A stretch of DNA of 64,000 nucleotides from Verrucomicrobiales bacterium. GTDB lineage: Bacteria > Verrucomicrobiota > Verrucomicrobiia > Verrucomicrobiales > V1-33. Within the stretch, counting starts at the first letter, position 1. Every line of letters begins with the position of its first letter. Location: positions 1 through 64,000 of the forward strand of contig JAQGPJ010000067.1 of the NCBI GenBank assembly GCA_028293125.1. The letters run 5' to 3'. The notes beneath the pieces are model-generated. The model saw only the letters and a list, made by a program, of their open reading frames with translations. It was not told where the DNA came from and ran no database searches. This document shows, one piece after another, positions 60,398-64,000 of this stretch. The translations under genes were made by a program, and so were the position numbers.

Positions 60398-61093
60398 ATG
60401 ATCCAAAGACCCGCCACCTTCCGCGCCGCCGTCTCCGCGGCCGTCCTGCTGTGCTCCGCCACCGCCTGCTTTCTGCCCTCCCCGGTCCATGCCCAGGCTG
60501 CGGCCGACTCCGCAAAGCTTGAGGGCCATCCGGCCACCAAGGTGGTGAAGGACTACCTTCAGCTCATGCTCCAGCGTGAGTGGGCAAAGTCCGCCGCGCT
60601 GGTCGAGCCTTCCTCGCTGAAGCAGCTGGTGGAGGATTATGTGAAGCGCTTGAAGGGTGCTCCCACCATGGACGACGAGGCGGAGATGACCAGGCGGGTC
60701 GGCAAGGGCACTATTGAGGAGGTGGAGGCCATGGCCCCCGTTGAATTTTACGTCGCCTACCATCAGGGCATCCAGCAGCGTTATCAGGTTCCCCCGGAGG
60801 TGATCAAAAAAGTCCGCGACAGCCTGTCCCTGCGCGTGCTGAGCCTGGCCCAGGAGGACGAGAGCCACGTCCACATCCTCGTGCGCACCAAGCACAGCAA
60901 CGACAAAGCCCTTTTTGAAAGCCTTGAACTGGTTTCCCTCGTGAAGGTGGGGGACGCCTGGAAGGTGGGACTCAACGAGCAGGCCCCGCGCATGACGCCT
61001 ATCGGTGCCGCCGGCGGTGCCGCGGCGGCTGACAAGCCGGCGGAAACTCCCAAACCGGCCACGCCTCCCAAGGGCAAAGGAAAAGCGAAGTAA
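60398..61093 (+). CDS. Unknown exported protein
   Basis: A 231-residue protein with a signal peptide (FRAAVSAAVLLCSATACFL, probable cleavage after VHAQA). A helical/beta domain follows (KVVKDYLQLMLQREWAKSA, ESHVHILVRTKHSND, LVSLVKVGDAWKVGL), with a Lys/Pro-rich tail ending KGKGKAK. The pattern resembles NTF2-like accumulation domains, but that is only a guess. No family is recognised with certainty. It may be cotranscribed with the TIM-barrel gene. Confidence 0.65.
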   Translation: MIQRPATFRAAVSAAVLLCSATACFLPSPVHAQAAADSAKLEGHPATKVVKDYLQLMLQREWAKSAALVEPSSLKQLVEDYVKRLKGAPTMDDEAEMTRRVGKGTIEEVEAMAPVEFYVAYHQGIQQRYQVPPEVIKKVRDSLSLRVLSLAQEDESHVHILVRTKHSNDKALFESLELVSLVKVGDAWKVGLNEQAPRMTPIGAAGGAAAADKPAETPKPATPPKGKGKAK

Positions 61094-61201
61094 CCGCGGC
61101 CATTCCTTCAGGGCAACTTGGCGTGCTCCCGTCCCATGGAGGGGGGATCAGGCCATTATTCACTTTTTCCATCACCCGCTTTTTATCCATCCACCTCATT
61201 C

Positions 61202-62326
61202 ATGAAAACCGTCCGCGTAGGAATCATCGGAGGCGGCCTTATGGGCCGCGAAGTCGCCAGTGCCTTTGCCCGCTGGGTGGCCCTTACAGATATCAGTGTC
61301 ACACCCGTGCTGCACGCCGTGGCCGATGTCTCGCCGCCCGTGCTGGAGTGGTTCCGCCGTGTGCCCGGCGTGGCCCTGCTCACCACCGACTATCATGAAA
61401 TGCTTGCCGATCCGCAGGTGGACGTGGTGTATGTCGCGGTCCCGCACCACCTTCACGAGGCCATCTATCTGGATGTGCTCAAAGCCGGCAAGGACCTGCT
61501 GGCGGAGAAGCCCTTCGGCATCGATCTCGACGCCGCCCGCCGCATCGGGCAGGCCGGCACCGACACCGGCCGTTTTGTGCGGTGCAGTTCGGAGTTCCCG
61601 TTCTTTCCCGGCCCGCAGAAGGTCATCGCCGGCGTGAAGTCCGGCGCGTTCGGCCGCCTGCTGGAGATCCGCAGCGGATTCCATCACTCCAGCGACCTCG
61701 ACCCCACCAAGCCCGCCAACTGGAAGCGCTCCAGCCGCAGCTGCGGGGAGATCGGCGTCATGGGCGATCTGGGCATGCACACCCTGCACGTGCCGCTTCG
61801 CCTCGGCTGGAAGCCGGCCCGCCTTTACGCCCAGCTGCAGAAGGGGGTGCCCGAGCGTCCGGGTCCCGATGGCAAGCCGGTGCCCTGCGACACCTGGGAC
61901 AATGCCATGCTGCACACCTGGATCGATACCGACGGCAATGCGGTGCCGCTGCGTCTGGAAATGAAACGCCTCGCCCCTGGAGCCACGAATTCCTGGTTCC
62001 TTGAGGTTCTGGGCACCGAGGGCGGCATGCGCTACTCCACCGCCGAGCCCAAGACCCTGCACACCTTCCGGCGCAATGGCGGCAGCCAGGTCTGGGAGCG
62101 CACGGATCTCGGATTCGGCATGCCCTTCGCCACCGTGACGGGCGGCATTTTCGAGCCCGGCTTCCCCGACATCATGCAGCAGATGTGGGCCGCCTACCTC
62201 GCCGAGCGCGACGGCACCCTCGGCGACCGCTTCGGCTGTGTGCGCCCGGAGGAGGCCATCGCCTCCCACGAAGTCTTCGCCGCCGCCCTCCGCTCCCACG
62301 CGGGGCAGACGGTGGAGAGCGTCTGA
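61202..62326 (+). CDS. Gfo/Idh/MocA-family oxidoreductase
   Basis: A 374-residue dehydrogenase from ATG 61,202 (MKTVRVGIIGGGLMGREVASAF). The N-terminal NAD-binding fold includes VDVVYVAVPHHLHEAIY and LLAEKPFGIDLDAARRI with the EKP motif. The C-terminal alpha/beta half has GDLGMHTLHVPLRLGW with a likely catalytic His. It oxidises a sugar or inositol, perhaps with the TIM-barrel protein upstream. An earlier start at 61,118 adds a non-family leader. Confidence 0.88.
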   Translation: MKTVRVGIIGGGLMGREVASAFARWVALTDISVTPVLHAVADVSPPVLEWFRRVPGVALLTTDYHEMLADPQVDVVYVAVPHHLHEAIYLDVLKAGKDLLAEKPFGIDLDAARRIGQAGTDTGRFVRCSSEFPFFPGPQKVIAGVKSGAFGRLLEIRSGFHHSSDLDPTKPANWKRSSRSCGEIGVMGDLGMHTLHVPLRLGWKPARLYAQLQKGVPERPGPDGKPVPCDTWDNAMLHTWIDTDGNAVPLRLEMKRLAPGATNSWFLEVLGTEGGMRYSTAEPKTLHTFRRNGGSQVWERTDLGFGMPFATVTGGIFEPGFPDIMQQMWAAYLAERDGTLGDRFGCVRPEEAIASHEVFAAALRSHAGQTVESV

Positions 62327-62428
62327 GAGGCTTCCGCCCTTTTCTGTTCCGGCTGAACACAGCCTTGGAGCCCTTCATTCATCGGAAATCCAAGCTTCAA
62401 CAGACCGGGGTTCATCGCTGATCCACAG

Positions 62429-62475
62429 GCCGCAGCCGTTTCCCTGCCACAAAGGGACAATGGCTGCGGCTTTCC
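62429..62475 (+). terminator. Terminator after the oxidoreductase
   Basis: A 9-bp GC-rich stem (arms 62,429-62,437 and 62,462-62,470) encloses a second small stem and is followed by TTTCC. It lies about 100 bases after the gene and before queD. Confidence 0.6.
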
Positions 62476-62520
62476 GTTGATTCCCCGCCTCCTCCGTGCC
62501 CTTCTGTTCAAAACCCAGCC

Positions 62521-62883
62521 ATGCGAGCCATTCTCACCAAAGACTACACCTTCGAAGCGGCCCAGACCCTGCCCTCAGCGCCGGAGGGGCATAAATGCCG
62601 CCTGATGCACGGTCACAGTTTCAAGGTGGAGATCTCCGTGGAGGGGGAGGTGGATCCCGCCATCGGCTGGGTCTATGACCACGCACGCATCAGCGGAGCC
62701 ATGAAGCCGCTCCTGGACCTGCTGGACCACTCCTACGTCAACGAGATCCCTGGACTGGAGAATCCCACCATCGAAAACATGTGCGCCTGGTTCTGGCGGC
62801 ATCTGGAGCACCAGCTTCCCGGTCTTTACGAGATCGTCCTGCACGAGACTCCGACCGCCCGCTGCCGGTTCCGGGGCTTCTGA
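62521..62883 (+). CDS. queD: 6-carboxytetrahydropterin synthase
   Basis: A 120-residue QueD/PTPS-family enzyme. The zinc-site motif CRLMHGHSFKV has the C-x3-H-x-H pattern with the catalytic Cys. VYDHARISGAMKPLLD and LDHSYVNEIPGLENPTIENM follow, and the active Glu lies in EIVLHETPTARC. It converts dihydroneopterin triphosphate to 6-carboxytetrahydropterin in queuosine synthesis. It is short but complete. Other queuosine genes are not in the window. Confidence 0.93.
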   Translation: MRAILTKDYTFEAAQTLPSAPEGHKCRLMHGHSFKVEISVEGEVDPAIGWVYDHARISGAMKPLLDLLDHSYVNEIPGLENPTIENMCAWFWRHLEHQLPGLYEIVLHETPTARCRFRGF

Positions 62884-62905
62884 AAACGCGTTCCCCTTTG
62901 CCGTT

Positions 62906-64000
62906 TCAGGCTTCGGGGGCTCCACGCTCCAAGGTGATGACGCATTCAAGGTGCTTCGTCTGCGGGAAGAGGTCGAACGGCTGCACTTTCCGCAGCTGGT
63001 AGCCGGCATCGAGGAAAAACCGCAGATCGCGCATCTGGGTGGCCGGATTGCAGGAGACATAAACCACGGTGCGCGGTCCAAAGGCGAAAAGCTGGTTCAG
63101 GAAAATCTCGTCACTGCCACGCCTCGGCGGGTCGATCAGCACCGCGGTTTCATCCGCCGGCGCGGTGATTTGCGCAAACACCGCCTCCGCACTGCCGGCG
63201 TGGAATTCACAGTTGGCCAAACCGTTGCGCGCCGCGTTCCGGGTCGCGCGCTCCACGGCGGTGGCCGCGATCTCCACTCCGGTCACGCGCTCGAACTCCC
63301 GCGCTCCGAAAAGGCTGAACAGACCGCTGCCGCAGTAGGCGTCCACCAGAAACCGCGCTCCCCCGGACCGGGCCTCGTGGATGGCGTGGGTCACGAACGT
63401 CTCCAGAATGAAGGGGTTGTTCTGAAAAAAGTCGCCCGCCAGAAACTCGAACTCCAGCGGCCCCACACGCTCGTGGGCCACGGCGTTGGAATCCGTCATC
63501 ACTCCCTCCAGAGTGTCGCGCAGCAGCAGGGTGGCCCCTTTTTTGTAGGAGGCGGAGCGCTTGCGGACAGCATTCCGGATTTCCGGCAGAGCGTCGTTGA
63601 TGGCGGGGGTGGCGATTTCACAGCGCGGCACGTCCACCAGCTCATATCGCCGACCGGCCCTGAGAAACCCGATCTCACGGATGGGCCCTCCCTCCCGCGG
63701 CAGTTCGAAATGCGGGGTGATCTTGGACCGGTAGCCATACTCCTTCGGTGATCCAATGACCGGCAGCACCTCGTGCTCGATCTTCGCCATGTGCCGCAGC
63801 AGTTCCGTCACCTGCCGGCGTTTCCACTGAAGCTGCGCGGCGTAGGTCAGGTTCTGATACTGGCAGCCGCCGCAGTTGCCGAAGATTGGGCACAGAGGCA
63901 CTGCGCGGTCCGGTGAGGGTATCAGCACCTCCACCAGATCCGCCTCGGAGAAGTTTTTGTCATTGCGGAACACCCGGGCTTTTACCCGCTCGCCCGGCAG
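62906..64000 (-). CDS. RNA (uracil-5-)-methyltransferase, 5' end missing
   Basis: The frame is open to the right edge, and the visible part is 364 residues. The edge sequence LPGERVKARVFRNDKN looks like the end of a TRAM domain. An iron-sulphur-type cysteine cluster (LCPIFGNCGGCQYQN) follows, then the methyltransferase domain with FLVDAYCGSGLFSL, DPPRRGSDEIFL and the catalytic VYVSCNPATQMRDL. It is an RlmD/RumA/TrmA-family enzyme that makes m5U in rRNA or tRNA; which one cannot be told. It is convergent with queD. Confidence 0.9.
   Translation of the reverse strand: MPGERVKARVFRNDKNFSEADLVEVLIPSPDRAVPLCPIFGNCGGCQYQNLTYAAQLQWKRRQVTELLRHMAKIEHEVLPVIGSPKEYGYRSKITPHFELPREGGPIREIGFLRAGRRYELVDVPRCEIATPAINDALPEIRNAVRKRSASYKKGATLLLRDTLEGVMTDSNAVAHERVGPLEFEFLAGDFFQNNPFILETFVTHAIHEARSGGARFLVDAYCGSGLFSLFGAREFERVTGVEIAATAVERATRNAARNGLANCEFHAGSAEAVFAQITAPADETAVLIDPPRRGSDEIFLNQLFAFGPRTVVYVSCNPATQMRDLRFFLDAGYQLRKVQPFDLFPQTKHLECVITLERGAPEA

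Noticed and set aside
1-64000. CRISPR arrays, rRNA genes and prophage structural genes
   Set aside because: I saw no evenly spaced short repeats, rRNA-like sequence or phage structural proteins in the window.

Overview
The window is a GC-rich bacterial chromosome segment, most likely from a member of the Verrucomicrobiota. That placement is an inference. It rests on very large secreted proteins combining lamin-tail, CotH, PA14 and concanavalin-like domains, on repeated C-terminal tails of the type DPDGDG..N..EY, and on an OpcA/Zwf pair and a bacterial Pnkp/Hen1 RNA-repair pair in an ordinary housekeeping setting. Most genes outside 11-37 kb look intact.

Layout. 1-10.9 kb (+ strand): 3' end of rpsF, then ssb, an MFS transporter, a secreted alpha/beta hydrolase, rpsP, khpA, a TcdA-like E1 enzyme and a 1730-residue secreted LTD/PA14/CotH protein. 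11-31 kb (nearly all - strand) is a stress-type island. It holds alcohol dehydrogenase, a deacetylase lipoprotein, a wrecked metal P-type ATPase, five universal stress protein (Usp) domains or genes, glycogen phosphorylase, a flavin-binding-type stress protein, two Hsp20 chaperones, a degenerate receiver protein, an L,D-transpeptidase with a frameshift, and a NarL-type response regulator, a six-PAS histidine kinase and a CheB-CheR-PAS fusion in a row. 31.5-35 kb (+ strand) is a tightly coupled module: a small basic ORF, a primase-like protein, an endonuclease-IV/xylose-isomerase-type TIM barrel, a small unknown protein and a truncated acetate kinase. An IS4-family (IS50/Tn5-like) element at 34,990-36,593 follows the acetate kinase fragment.

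36.6-47 kb: a zinc-ribbon protein, opcA and zwf (oxidative pentose phosphate entry), a gamma-carbonic-anhydrase-like protein, an HU-type DNA-binding protein, an ABC-F ATPase, mannose-6-phosphate isomerase and two unknown proteins. 47-64 kb: two very large secreted proteins, an SGNH hydrolase, the hen1-pnkp RNA repair pair, a second TIM-barrel protein, a Gfo/Idh/MocA oxidoreductase, queD and a partial RNA m5U methyltransferase that runs off the right edge.

How it fits together. The island combines fermentation (Adh, acetate kinase), glycogen mobilisation (GlgP), Usp and Hsp20 proteins and a PAS-rich phosphorelay. This resembles the low-oxygen or stationary-phase gene sets seen in several phyla. 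Disabled genes concentrate there: the P-type ATPase (frameshift plus stop), one Usp (single amber codon), the L,D-transpeptidase (+1 frameshift), possibly the DUF883-like protein, and acetate kinase (truncated next to the IS). The most novel-looking unit is the primase-like protein. It has an AEP-like catalytic signature at its N-terminal end and a four-cysteine pattern like that of the primase large subunit at its C-terminal end, and it is translationally coupled to a TIM barrel that keeps an endonuclease-IV-like set of metal ligands. I saw no tRNA, rRNA or CRISPR array.
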